Source: an uncultured Lachnospiraceae bacterium
GTDB taxonomy: Bacteria > Bacillota > Clostridia > Lachnospirales > Lachnospiraceae
DNA: 42,183 nt
Assembly: GCA_947168905.1 (NCBI GenBank)
Contig: CAMVNR010000010.1
Location: forward strand, 1 to 42,183
Direction of reading: 5' to 3'
Within the stretch, counting starts at the first letter, position 1. Each line of letters opens with the position of its first letter. The notes beneath the pieces are model-generated. The model saw nothing but the letters and a program-made list of their open reading frames with translations, was not told the origin of the DNA and ran no database searches. Positions 8,996 through 17,688 of this stretch are shown one piece after another. The position numbers were made by a program, and so were the translations under genes.

Positions 8996-9640
8996 TTGGG
9001 TCTTTTCAGGAAAACCACCGTCCATGTCATGGGGAACCTTTCCTCGGACAGCGGCGCGGACGGCCGGTACAGGAAGCAGGCAAAAGAAAACAGGAGACGC
9101 GAGAAGGAAAAGCTCAGGAACCTTGTGCTGGAACCGCATACAACGGCGGAGCTTCGGGGCTATATCGAAGCAAAGTACAATGTGACGGAGCTTCCCCGGG
9201 ACGACGAGCGCTATAAGATGGCGTACCTCGGGGTCAAGGCGCATCTTGTATTCCGGGACGCGCCGGAACTCTTGAAGACGCCCGAAATCGGCGAGCCGGA
9301 TCATCCGCCGCGCCGGGAAAACGATCCGGATTACCTTGCGTACGATAGGAACAGGGAAGAACGGTATCAGGAGGCGCTGCACCTTTCGCGGGAAGAGTTT
9401 CCGATGCATCTGCACGTCTACAATATTCCGATCAGCCAGGGCTCGCTTCCTGTCGCCTGGCTGGAGGTCTATGTGGAAACGGACCATGCGTATCTGGCGT
9501 TCCGGGTGGTTCATCTGGAATATGAGGAGCACTACACGATTGACAGGACCCGGGAGGATATTGTCCGCTTCTTCGGCGCAGGCCCGGAGGACCAGAAAGC
9601 CGAGAATGAGCGCTATCTGCAGTATTTAAACGTCTGCTGA
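8996..9640 (+). CDS. Unrecognised conserved-looking cytoplasmic protein
   Basis: I do not recognise this 214-residue protein. It is soluble and highly charged, with a basic N-terminal third (RKQAKENRRREKEKLRN) and a C-terminal half rich in aromatic residues and Tyr-Glu pairs. It has no signal peptide or membrane helix. TTG 8996 is chosen because the only earlier start, GTG 8987, lies inside the GGAGGTGA ribosome site. Base use matches the preceding genes, and it closes the rightward cluster before a hairpin. No function is proposed. Confidence 0.75.
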   Translation: MGLFRKTTVHVMGNLSSDSGADGRYRKQAKENRRREKEKLRNLVLEPHTTAELRGYIEAKYNVTELPRDDERYKMAYLGVKAHLVFRDAPELLKTPEIGEPDHPPRRENDPDYLAYDRNREERYQEALHLSREEFPMHLHVYNIPISQGSLPVAWLEVYVETDHAYLAFRVVHLEYEEHYTIDRTREDIVRFFGAGPEDQKAENERYLQYLNVC

Positions 9641-9652
9641 GTACAGAACATC

Positions 9653-9676
9653 CGGGTCAGGCGGCTGTCTGACCCG
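9653..9676 (+). terminator. Hairpin after the first gene cluster
   Basis: CGGGTCAG (9653-9660) pairs perfectly with CTGACCCG (9669-9676) across an 8-base loop, 13 bases after the stop codon. No U-run follows, so it may be a weak terminator, an RNA-stabilising 3' end or part of the adjacent repeat element. Confidence 0.5.
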
Positions 9677-9691
9677 TGAAATGTGATCCGA

Positions 9692-9758
9692 GCATTGGGA
9701 AATCTCTGTATGCTTATCGTACGGAGATTTCAGGAATGCGTACAATCCCGGAAGGCGG
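9692..9758 (+). repeat. Structured intergenic repeat, copy 1
   Basis: This 67-base element has a 31-base hairpin (9700-9730, arms AAATCTC/GAGATTT with a further paired section) and a near-invariant tail, GAATGCGTACAATCCCGG then AAGGCGG. A second copy lies on the opposite strand at 23889-23956. Differences in the stem include two T-G pairs here that are C-G there, so pairing is retained. Both copies follow a gene and a separate hairpin on the same strand. It is not a terminator, because no T-run follows. Confidence 0.8.
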
Positions 9759-9783
9759 TTTCAGGCGGCTCCCGGGTGATTGA

Positions 9784-11282
<1,499 letters not shown>

Positions 11283-11283
<1 letters not shown>

Positions 11284-11750
11284 TGAGAAAGACGGTTCAT
11301 GTCGCAGCGGCAGTCATCCGGGACGGAGCGCGCATTTTCGCCGCGCAGCGCGGCTATGGCGCGATGAAGGATGGCTGGGAATTCCCCGGCGGAAAGATTG
11401 AAGCGGGAGAAACGGCAGAAGAGGCGCTCTTAAGGGAAATACGCGAGGAACTGGCGGCTGTGATTTCTGTCGGGGAGAAGATCGATACTGTCGAATATGA
11501 TTACCCGGACTTTCATTTGACGATGGAGGTATTCTGGTGCAGGCTTGTGTCGGGGGAGCTGAAGCTTCTTGAAGCCGAGGACGCACGCTGGCTCGACGCT
11601 GAAACCATCCTTTCCGTCGACTGGCTGCCGGCGGATCTTGAGCTGGTGCAGAAGATCCGGGAGGAACTTCTGCATACGATGATCCTCTTCCATACGGCGG
11701 ACCGCGTGATCGAGGAGCCGGATATTCATTACGGCCGGAAGAAGCGCTGA
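11283..11750 (+). CDS. MutT-like Nudix hydrolase
   Basis: This 155-residue Nudix protein resembles 8-oxo-dGTP/CTP pyrophosphohydrolases: it opens KTVHVAAAVIRDGARIFAAQR and has FPGGKIEAGETAEEALLREI as the start of the Nudix box. The metal-binding REIREE core is intact, while the Gly normally after EEx is Ala. ATG 11283 shares a base with the arabinofuranosidase stop; GTG 11277 is a possible alternative. A nucleotide-pool sanitising role is usual for the family. Its link to the upstream glycosidase is probably only positional. Confidence 0.9.
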
Positions 11751-11785
11751 AGCTCCTTAAGATCGGTCCGGCTTTTTCACAGGTT

Positions 11786-11941
11786 GTGGTGAAGACAGAG
11801 AAAGCCCGGGCGAAGCTTCGCTTCCTTTATGCGCGGGAGCTGTCCAACGAAGAAATCCGTAAGGCACGCGCTAAAAATGCGGAGGAAGAGGAAGCATACC
11901 AGGAGGCTGTCGCGAAGGAGATGGAAAGCCTCTCAGAGTAA
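11786..11941 (+). CDS. Possible small charged protein or gene remnant
   Basis: An open frame between the Nudix gene and the terminator encodes about 51 residues, Lys/Arg-rich at the start and Glu-rich at the end (ARELSNEEIRKARAKNAEEE), predicted as one long helix. Codon use matches the surrounding genes and the frame stops exactly at the terminator. There is no ATG; GTG 11786 or 11789 has only a weak AGG upstream. The frame is open back into the Nudix gene in the -1 phase without a start. It may be a real small gene, a poorly started one, or the 3' remnant of a lost gene. Confidence 0.35.
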   Translation: MVKTEKARAKLRFLYARELSNEEIRKARAKNAEEEEAYQEAVAKEMESLSE

Positions 11942-11978
11942 AAAAACGGTCCCGAAAATACTTCGGGGCCGTTTTTTT
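11940..11978. terminator. Bidirectional intrinsic terminator
   Basis: AAAAAACGGTCCCGAA pairs with TTCGGGGCCGTTTTTT (one G-T pair) around a short loop. A-run and T-run on opposite sides make it functional in both directions. It ends the arabinofuranosidase/Nudix unit from the left and the galactosidase transcript from the right. Confidence 0.9.
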
Positions 11979-12023
11979 GAGACGCCGCTGTGATCAGCGG
12001 CAGTCCCCGGGAACTGCCTCACG

Positions 12024-13286
12024 TTACGGCAGGAAGTAAACCTTCGCTCCGTGAGATGGGACACAGGCAGTGACGGAACCTGTGAATTCGACAGGCTCCC
12101 CGGACCAGAGTTCGGTTCCCCGGACGCTTTCGGCCTCGATTTCCAGCTCCGACAGCAGGAAGGAGAACTCGCCGTCAGCTTCTCCGGCATTAAAGACGGC
12201 AACATAGCTTCCGCCTTCCGAGGAAGCAGCGCTCCAGACGATCCATTCATTTCCGGCCACAGTTCTTCTCAGAATCTGGCGGGCGCTTCTCGAATTCCTG
12301 TGCAGCTTAAGAATATCCTCATTTGTCAGAAGCCCCATCGTGAAATCATCGAATCCGGTCATCTCTCCGCCGATCATGAGCGGCGAGCGCATGATCGACC
12401 AGAGACTCATCATCGTCAGCTGCTCGTTTTCCGTGAATTTCGTCCGGGTGTTTTTATCGTAATCCTGCCGGATCGGCCCGATCGGAAGCATGTCGGCGTC
12501 CGGGAAATGGCCTGCGCCGGCGTGGATGCTCCATTTTTCCGCGCGCTCGAACATGGCATAGAGGAGCGGCCATTCATCCCAGAAATCATCGGTAATCCGC
12601 CACATATTCGCTGTTTCCTTGTAAAGCTCGGCCTTCTCAAGAAGCGCGGGCCCCGGCGAAAGGGAAAGAATGATGCCCCGCCCGCAGTTTTCGACGGCGT
12701 CTGCAAGCATCCGAAGCTCCGCCTCTTCATGCGGCAGTTCCCGGCAGATATCGTCGCATTTGATGAAATCGACCCCCCAGGAGGCGTACAGCTCCAGAAT
12801 GGATTTGTAATATGCCCGTCCGGCTTCGTTGTCCTTTACACCGTACATGTCGGGGTTCCACATGCAGATGCTGTTGAAGCGCGCCGCGTCGCGGGCCGTC
12901 TTCCCGGTTCCGAGGACAGGACAGTTTCTGTGCACGGCCTGACGCGGAATACCGCGCATGATATGGATGCCGAATTTCAGCCCGAGCGAGTGAACATACG
13001 CGGCAAGTTCGGTGAAGCCTTTTTGGCCCGCCGCGGACGGGAAACGGTTCGGCGCCGGGAGCAGGCGGCCGTATTCATCCATCTCAAGGTCCGCAAAAGG
13101 ACGGTATTCGTGGCTTACAGCGCCGGGCTCGTACCACTGAATGTCGACAACGATGTATTCCCATCCATATCTTTTCAGGTACTTCGCCATGAAATCCGCA
13201 TTCTGGCGTACTTCTTTCTCGGTAACAGCCGCTCCGTAGCAGTCCCAGCTGTTCCAGCCCATCGGGGCGGTTTTCGGTCTAAGCAT
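12024..13286 (-). CDS. Alpha-galactosidase-type glycoside hydrolase, GH27
   Basis: This 420-residue enzyme has the GH27 opening APMGWNSWDCYG and no signal peptide, so it is cytoplasmic. The nucleophile is Asp178 in VDFIKCDDIC and the acid/base is Asp233 in WRITDDFWDEW; a C-terminal beta-domain follows. GH27 includes alpha-galactosidases, alpha-N-acetylgalactosaminidases and beta-L-arabinopyranosidases, and the last would fit the neighbouring arabinofuranosidase. AGGAGG precedes the ATG, 35 bases after the TetR gene on the same strand, so the two form an operon. Confidence 0.92.
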   Translation of the reverse strand: MLRPKTAPMGWNSWDCYGAAVTEKEVRQNADFMAKYLKRYGWEYIVVDIQWYEPGAVSHEYRPFADLEMDEYGRLLPAPNRFPSAAGQKGFTELAAYVHSLGLKFGIHIMRGIPRQAVHRNCPVLGTGKTARDAARFNSICMWNPDMYGVKDNEAGRAYYKSILELYASWGVDFIKCDDICRELPHEEAELRMLADAVENCGRGIILSLSPGPALLEKAELYKETANMWRITDDFWDEWPLLYAMFERAEKWSIHAGAGHFPDADMLPIGPIRQDYDKNTRTKFTENEQLTMMSLWSIMRSPLMIGGEMTGFDDFTMGLLTNEDILKLHRNSRSARQILRRTVAGNEWIVWSAASSEGGSYVAVFNAGEADGEFSFLLSELEIEAESVRGTELWSGEPVEFTGSVTACVPSHGAKVYFLP

Positions 13287-13321
13287 CTCTTTCGCCTCCT
13301 ATTTATTTTTTATGCAGCGGC

Positions 13322-13891
13322 TTAAGCATCCGCGGCTTTTTGGATTTCATGACGGATCACTACGGAAGCATACTCATTAATGAGCCTGGCCATCTCTTCA
13401 GCGGATTCGTTATTGTCGGAACGCAGCCAGTACAGGACAAGCGCGCCCGCACCGCCTGAAATAAAGGTCAGAAGCCGGGTCTCGTTCAGTGTTTCTTCCG
13501 GAAACTGATTTTTTATCTGTTCAAAACCGATCATGAAAATTTTTTCAAAAAACGAGCTCTGGACTTTCTCGCTGGACATTTCGGACATCAGCATATAGAA
13601 AAGCTGCCGGTCTTCTTTCAGGTAGCGAAGCATTGCAGCCATCGCGCTGATAAAATCATTTTCCGAGGAGCGGTCAAAAAGCGCCCGGAAGCGTTCGAGG
13701 CCTTCGTCCATCATCTGGTCCCCGAGGTCGTAGACGTCCAGATAATACCGGTAGAAGGTTCCGCGGTTGATCTCTGCTACCTGACAGATCTCGCTGACGG
13801 TGACCTTCGACATCGGTTTCTTGCGCAGGAGCTGAAGAAAAGACTCCTGGATTACGGATTTCGTATAGCGGGTGCGCGGGTCAGTTTTCAT
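13322..13891 (-). CDS. TetR/AcrR-family transcriptional regulator
   Basis: This 189-residue repressor-type protein has an N-terminal helix-turn-helix (about residues 25-50, VTVSEICQVAEINRGTFYRY) preceded by the usual TRYTKSVIQESFLQLL helix. The divergent C-terminal half is the ligand/dimer domain. It is first in the operon with the GH27 gene, so it probably controls that gene and itself. Its promoter overlaps the divergent promoter of the small gene at 14069, so one operator could control both directions. The effector is unknown. Confidence 0.92.
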   Translation of the reverse strand: MKTDPRTRYTKSVIQESFLQLLRKKPMSKVTVSEICQVAEINRGTFYRYYLDVYDLGDQMMDEGLERFRALFDRSSENDFISAMAAMLRYLKEDRQLFYMLMSEMSSEKVQSSFFEKIFMIGFEQIKNQFPEETLNETRLLTFISGGAGALVLYWLRSDNNESAEEMARLINEYASVVIRHEIQKAADA

Positions 13892-13911
13892 ACAACTGCT
13901 CCTTTTCTGAA

Positions 13912-13930
13912 CACATTGTCTAAAAATGTG
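13912..13930. promoter_or_regulatory. Inverted repeat in the TetR leader, possible operator
   Basis: CACATT (13912-13917) and AATGTG (13925-13930) form a 6-7-6 inverted repeat between the TetR start codon and its promoter. It is about 50 bases downstream of the predicted transcription start, so it is either a roadblock operator or an RNA hairpin. Confidence 0.35.
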
Positions 13931-13962
13931 GCTTTTTTCATCAGGCTGTAAGAAGCTGATGA

Positions 13963-13991
13963 TTGAAGCTTTTCCTCCAAATCATTATAAT
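13963..13991 (+). promoter_or_regulatory. Promoter of the small gene at 14069
   Basis: TTGAAG (13963-13968), a 17-bp spacer and a perfect TATAAT (13986-13991) predict a start near 13998. Its -10 shares bases with the leftward promoter on the other strand. Confidence 0.75.
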
Positions 13992-14012
13992 ACGTCTTGG
14001 TAACAAAAACAA
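13984..14012 (-). promoter_or_regulatory. Promoter of the TetR-GH27 operon
   Basis: On the minus strand, TTGTTT (14007-14012), a 17-bp spacer and TATAAT (13984-13989) predict a start near 13977. A short palindrome CCAGTGTCTGG (14013-14023) abuts the -35 and is an alternative operator candidate. Confidence 0.7.
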
Positions 14013-14068
14013 CCAGTGTCTGGAAATAATACACCTGTTCAAAAAATCAGAAAACGGAGGAATTGAAA

Positions 14069-14359
14069 ATGATGAATAGAAATCAGCTTAGCAGCGAAGA
14101 AAGAAACCTGATGAACCTTTATGAAGGGAGAAACGATCGGGCGACGGCCCGGAAGATCGCTCGGATGCTTCCGTACATGACGCCCGGAGACCTTGAAACT
14201 GCGATGAGCCTCCTTTCAAAGCTTGAAGTAAAGAAAGAGAGAAGAACGATCGCGCAGATCTGCGGCCTCGCTTCCGAAAAGCTCCTCGAGCGTCTGACAA
14301 CCGTCCGCGCGTACTTCCTTCTCGGTTCGGCCTGGCAGATGAAATACTTCCCGGTCTGA
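14069..14359 (+). CDS. Small unknown protein, 96 residues
   Basis: This is a helical, soluble-looking protein with charged stretches (SSEERNLMNLYEGRNDRATA) and no signal peptide or membrane helix. I do not recognise a family. ATG 14069 follows CGGAGG with 8-base spacing; an in-frame TTG at 14063 is too close. It has its own promoter, divergent from the TetR operon, which makes it a possible co-regulated target of the TetR protein. Hairpins follow its stop, including GAATCAT (14373-14379) with ATGATTC (14396-14402). Confidence 0.7.
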   Translation: MMNRNQLSSEERNLMNLYEGRNDRATARKIARMLPYMTPGDLETAMSLLSKLEVKKERRTIAQICGLASEKLLERLTTVRAYFLLGSAWQMKYFPV

Positions 14360-14451
14360 AGCGAAAAAGACGGAATCATCTCCGAAAAAAGACGAATGAT
14401 TCTCCTGGCGGGAAAGCCTGCTTCCCGAAGCTGAACGCAGGCAGAAATATA

Positions 14452-14495
14452 CAAAGGGCTGCGGCATTCTTTTCTGAAATGCTGCAGCCCTTTTG
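14452..14495. terminator. Bidirectional intrinsic terminator
   Basis: AAAGGGCTGC-GGCATT pairs with AATGCT-GCAGCCCTTT around a short loop and is flanked by A- and T-runs. It serves the small gene from the left and the unknown gene at 14496 from the right. Confidence 0.88.
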
Positions 14496-15251
14496 TCAGC
14501 AGAGAACCTTCGGCTCTTTATTCACTTCCCGGATCAGCTCGCGCATCTCTTCCTGGTTGCCGCCCGAAATCTGAAGATACACACCGCCTTCGCCGCCGTT
14601 TACGGCTCCGGAGGCGATGATTTTCGCATCAGCGCCAAAGAGGAGCCGGATCGCGTCAAGCTCCGTGAAGGCTTCTCCCGGAGCCATGAAGAGCCGTAGA
14701 CCCGAGGCTTCCGGATCGTTCACCAGGGATTCGAGCTCCGGAAGCGGCGTATCAACGCGCTTTTCCACGCCGACCGGCAGGATCAGCTTCGCGCGCCGGG
14801 AAAGGACGGCCTTCGAGGCCTCTACAACGGTTCCGCCGTTTTCTGTATTCCCAAGGAGCACCGCGGCGGTATGGGTCGGAAGGTGCAGGGCATTCGCGCC
14901 CTTCAGGATCACATCGCCGGCCTTAAGAGCCGCGCAGACTTCGGGAAGATCCTGGGGAGGCGTGAAGCGCGGGACGCCCTTCTCGATCAGAAGGTCCCCG
15001 AGCTGGTCCGCTTTCTGAAGCGAAGCGCCCGGCGGCAGGGCGACCCCCCGGTGGAAGGCGGGGAAAGATACGCAGGGATCGGCGCCGACTTCCTTTAAAA
15101 GCGCGTTTGCGGCAAATACGTTTGTCGTGCCTCCGATGACAAAAACAGACGCGCTTTGAAGGGCTTCCTGTACATCCGGGCGGCGGACAAGGGCCCTCGC
15201 GATCAGCGCTTTTCCGGCGGCAGGGGTGAGAAAAACCTGGGTTGATTTCAT
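14496..15251 (-). CDS. Unrecognised protein with Gly-rich loops
   Basis: This 251-residue soluble protein opens MKSTQVFLTPAAGKALIARA. It has Rossmann-like features (VFVIGGTTNVFAANALLKE at about residues 37-55), a central GDVILKGANALHLP and a C-terminal ASGAVNGGEGGVYLQISG. There is no signal peptide or membrane helix. I suspect a conserved family in anaerobes but cannot name one and propose no function. AGGAGG precedes ATG 15251. A terminator hairpin separates it from mgtE upstream. Confidence 0.8.
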   Translation of the reverse strand: MKSTQVFLTPAAGKALIARALVRRPDVQEALQSASVFVIGGTTNVFAANALLKEVGADPCVSFPAFHRGVALPPGASLQKADQLGDLLIEKGVPRFTPPQDLPEVCAALKAGDVILKGANALHLPTHTAAVLLGNTENGGTVVEASKAVLSRRAKLILPVGVEKRVDTPLPELESLVNDPEASGLRLFMAPGEAFTELDAIRLLFGADAKIIASGAVNGGEGGVYLQISGGNQEEMRELIREVNKEPKVLC

Positions 15252-15271
15252 GCTGAGAATCCTCCTGTTGT

Positions 15272-15319
15272 TTTTATAAAAGCCGGATGAGGCCTGTTTT
15301 TGGCGGCCGCCATCCGGCT
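15272..15319 (-). terminator. Terminator of mgtE
   Basis: AGCCGGATG (15281-15289) pairs with CATCCGGCT (15311-15319), with further GC pairing inside. On the minus strand it is followed by TTTTATAAAAAC. It lies 42 bases beyond the mgtE stop. Confidence 0.75.
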
Positions 15320-15361
15320 GTTTGTTTGATGATACCGTAAATCCGGCAAAAAAGTGCGTCC

Positions 15362-16756
15362 TTACACCGGTGTGCCCATGTGCAGAATATTCAGGAGCAG
15401 GATCCAGACAATTCCGTAATAGGTAATCACGGCGATCAGGTCGTTGATCGTGGTAATCAGGGGACCGGAGGCGACTGCCGGATCAATATGGATTTTATTG
15501 AAAAACTGCGGAATCAGCGTGCCCAGAAGCGAGCTGATCGTCATTGCAATGAGGAGTGCGATTCCGACGCAGGCAGAGACCATGAAAGCCTGGCTCGCGG
15601 GCAGTCCCTTTACGATCATGGTGTAAAGGCCGACAAGCAGGAAAGACGCGGAGCCTAAAATCAGACCATTGGTGAGGCCGACCCGGGCTTCCTTGAAGAC
15701 AAGACCGAATTTCTGCTTTGACGTCAGGGTTTCGTCCGAGATCACCCGGATCGTAACTGCGAGCGACTGGGTGCCGCCGTTTCCGGCCATATCGAGAACA
15801 AGCGACTGGAAGGAGACGACCAGCGCGATCCGCTGTACGACACCTTCGAAGATGCCGACAACGGTGGAGACAACGAGTCCGAGGGCAAGAAGCGTAATCA
15901 GCCAGGGGATTCTTTTCTTAATACTCTGCAGGAGAGACTCGTTCAGATCCTCTTCTGCGGTCAGACCTGCGAATTTCGCGTAGTCTTCGCCGAGTTCGTC
16001 ATCGACCGCCTCGACGACGTCGAATGCCGTGATAACGCCGAGGATATGGTTCTGGTCGTCGACGACCGGGATGGAGTCTTCGGAATAGGAACGCAGACGC
16101 TCGATGTTCTCGGAAATTTTATCGTGTGCGTTGACGAACGGATAGGAGGTTGTAATAATGTCCTCGAGGTCGGTATCCTTCCTTGCACGGATCAGTGCCT
16201 TTAGGTCGATTGCGCCGTAGAAGGTTCCGTCGTCGTTTTCTACATAAATGGTGCTGATGTTGTCATTTTCGTCCGACTGCGACACGAGATCCTTCATCGC
16301 CTGCTTGACAGTGGAGCCGCGCTTCGTGACGATGAAATTGGTGGTCATCAGAGAGCCGAGTTCGTCGTCGTCATAGGAAGTGATGAGCTGGATGTCTTCC
16401 TGGGCATCCTCGTCCATGCGCTTCACGAGCATTTCCCGGTATTCCTCGGGCAGTTTTTCCAGGATATCGACTGCGTCGTCGGCATCCATTTCTTCCAGAA
16501 TGTCGGCGGATTTCTCCAGACCGATTTCCCGGAAGAAGTCCTCGACATCGTCAAGGTAAGAGAAAACATCAGAGATGCGTTCCGTGCCGAGTGCCCGGTA
16601 CACGCGGTAGCGTTCTTCGAAATCGAGTTCGGAAAGTACGTCCGCGATATCCGCATCATGGTAGTCCGCAAGCTTTTCACGCAGCTCCGAGCGTGACAGA
16701 TCCTTGCGGATCAGTTCCAGCAGTTCCTGATGGACCTGTTCGTATTCTTCATTCAT
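15362..16756 (-). CDS. mgtE: Magnesium transporter MgtE
   Basis: This is a 464-residue Mg2+ channel of the inner membrane. Domain order: N-terminal MgtE_N superhelix with repeated acidic motifs (DADIADVLSEL, ADILEEMDADDAVDIL), a CBS pair (about residues 145-265, including YSEDSIPVVDD and LGVITAFDVVEAV) and five membrane helices with the conserved pore motif MAGNGGTQSLAVTIR. I start it at ATG 16756, which has AGGAGG upstream. The in-frame ATG at 16870 lacks a ribosome site and would add a basic stretch unlike MgtE. The transcript begins about 245 bases upstream and carries a leader ORF. Confidence 0.96.
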   Translation of the reverse strand: MNEEYEQVHQELLELIRKDLSRSELREKLADYHDADIADVLSELDFEERYRVYRALGTERISDVFSYLDDVEDFFREIGLEKSADILEEMDADDAVDILEKLPEEYREMLVKRMDEDAQEDIQLITSYDDDELGSLMTTNFIVTKRGSTVKQAMKDLVSQSDENDNISTIYVENDDGTFYGAIDLKALIRARKDTDLEDIITTSYPFVNAHDKISENIERLRSYSEDSIPVVDDQNHILGVITAFDVVEAVDDELGEDYAKFAGLTAEEDLNESLLQSIKKRIPWLITLLALGLVVSTVVGIFEGVVQRIALVVSFQSLVLDMAGNGGTQSLAVTIRVISDETLTSKQKFGLVFKEARVGLTNGLILGSASFLLVGLYTMIVKGLPASQAFMVSACVGIALLIAMTISSLLGTLIPQFFNKIHIDPAVASGPLITTINDLIAVITYYGIVWILLLNILHMGTPV

Positions 16757-17000
16757 AAAAAAGCCTCCTGCTTCATTCTTTATACGGCTTTGCAGCCGGC
16801 GAGAAAATGAGAGCGGCGGAGACGGCTTCAGAAAGCACCCCTTAAAGAGACGGCAAACGAAGGGGCGCATGCCTTAAACCATCTTCGGTTTTCCATCGTC
16901 GCCCTCGACTGTCGTCCTGCATAAGAATGCTCCTTTCTTAAAAGTCTGCTGATAAGAGGCGGTAAAGCCCCACGGCTAATCTTACCACAGGCAGGGTAAA
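16757..17000 (-). promoter_or_regulatory. Structured mgtE leader
   Basis: This is the roughly 245-base untranslated leader of mgtE. It holds a 5' hairpin (16961-16986, GGTAAG...TTTACC with an inner GCC/GGC), then the short ORF at 16842-16922, then a 9-bp hairpin (16860-16868 with 16835-16843) whose 3' arm contains the short ORF's stop codon. A small CGGCT/AGCCG hairpin lies just before the mgtE ribosome site. I could not fit the M-box Mg2+ riboswitch consensus. The layout suggests control by translation of the leader ORF. Confidence 0.6.
16842..16922 (-). CDS. mgtE leader peptide (uORF), 26 residues
   Basis: An ATG with a near-perfect AAAGGAG at 7-base spacing opens a 26-codon frame ending in TAA, in a different phase from mgtE. 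The peptide starts MQDDSRGRRWK and ends LRLPSL: acidic residues at positions 3-4 followed by an Arg-rich stretch. That is comparable in layout to the enterobacterial MgtL leader, which starts acidic and then has Arg residues. The stop codon lies in the arm of a hairpin, so ribosome position can decide leader folding. The regulatory role is inferred. Confidence 0.6.
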   Translation of the reverse strand: MQDDSRGRRWKTEDGLRHAPLRLPSL

Positions 17001-17006
17001 ATTGCA

Positions 17007-17034
17007 ATTATGAAAAACATCTGAAACCGTTCAA
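17007..17034 (-). promoter_or_regulatory. mgtE promoter
   Basis: On the minus strand TTGAAC (17029-17034), a 16-bp spacer and CATAAT (17007-17012) predict a start near 17000. Confidence 0.7.
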
Positions 17035-17061
17035 AATTAAAAGGATTCAGCTTTCTTTCTA

Positions 17062-17091
17062 TTTACTTTTTCCTGCGAATCGTGGTATAGT
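17062..17091 (+). promoter_or_regulatory. Promoter of the chromate-family transporter pair
   Basis: TTTACT (17062-17067), an 18-bp spacer and TATAGT (17086-17091) lead to a start near 17098. GGAG (17119-17122) then precedes the ATG at 17128. Confidence 0.6.
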
Positions 17092-17127
17092 AAACAAAAT
17101 AGAAAAGTCTTATTATTTGGAGCCGGA

Positions 17128-17688
17128 ATGAATATTTATCTTGATCTGTTTCTGACCTTTTCGAAGGTCGGCGTTATGACCTTCGGCGGCGGTTATGCAA
17201 TGCTGCCGATCCTGCAGCGGGAGGTTGTCAATAAAAAGCACTGGGCCAGCGAGGAAGAGCTGATGGATTACTATGCGATCGGCCAGTGCACACCCGGAGT
17301 GATTGCCGTCAATACAGCCACCTTTATCGGCAGGAAGGAGCGCGGCAATCTTGGCGGAATTCTGGCGACACTCGGCGTGGTTTTCCCTTCGATTATTATC
17401 ATTCTTGTCATCGCATCGCTGATCAGCAACTTTTCCCACCTCGCGTGGGTGCAGAATGCCTTTGCAGGCATCCGCGTCTGTGTATGTATCCTCATTATCA
17501 ATGCTGTCGTGAGCCTCTGGAAAAAGGCGCTGGTGGACGTCTTCACGGTGCTGATTTTCGCGGCGGTTTTCCTGGCATCGGTTTTCCTGAATCTGTCGCC
17601 CATTATCTATGTCGTGGCGGCCGGAGCGCTCGGAATTCTGCTGCAGCTTAAGAAAATCAAAGCGGCCGGGAAGAAGGAGGGAAAGTAA
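17128..17688 (+). CDS. Chromate transporter family, half-size subunit 1
   Basis: This 186-residue membrane protein of the CHR family is half the size of classical ChrA. The family N-terminal motif FSKVGVMTFGGGYAMLPIL and the QCTPGVIAVNTATFIG segment are clear, and about five to six helices follow. A paralogous second half-gene follows with no gap, so the two probably form a heterodimer equivalent to a full-length transporter. The family name does not prove chromate as substrate; many such pairs in anaerobes have unknown anion specificity. Confidence 0.92.
   Translation: MNIYLDLFLTFSKVGVMTFGGGYAMLPILQREVVNKKHWASEEELMDYYAIGQCTPGVIAVNTATFIGRKERGNLGGILATLGVVFPSIIIILVIASLISNFSHLAWVQNAFAGIRVCVCILIINAVVSLWKKALVDVFTVLIFAAVFLASVFLNLSPIIYVVAAGALGILLQLKKIKAAGKKEGK

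Noticed and set aside
11736-11941. Programmed -1 frameshift joining the Nudix gene to the downstream frame
   Set aside because: No slippery heptamer near the Nudix stop, and the Nudix protein is already full length.
12051-13325. 424-codon plus-strand open frame
   Set aside because: Antisense shadow of the GH27 gene.
16756-16870. Longer MgtE starting at ATG 16870
   Set aside because: No ribosome site; the added residues are basic and unlike MgtE, whereas ATG 16756 has AGGAGG.
16757-17000. M-box Mg2+ riboswitch in the mgtE leader
   Set aside because: I could not fit the conserved M-box core; only hairpins and the leader ORF are evident. A covariance search would settle it.
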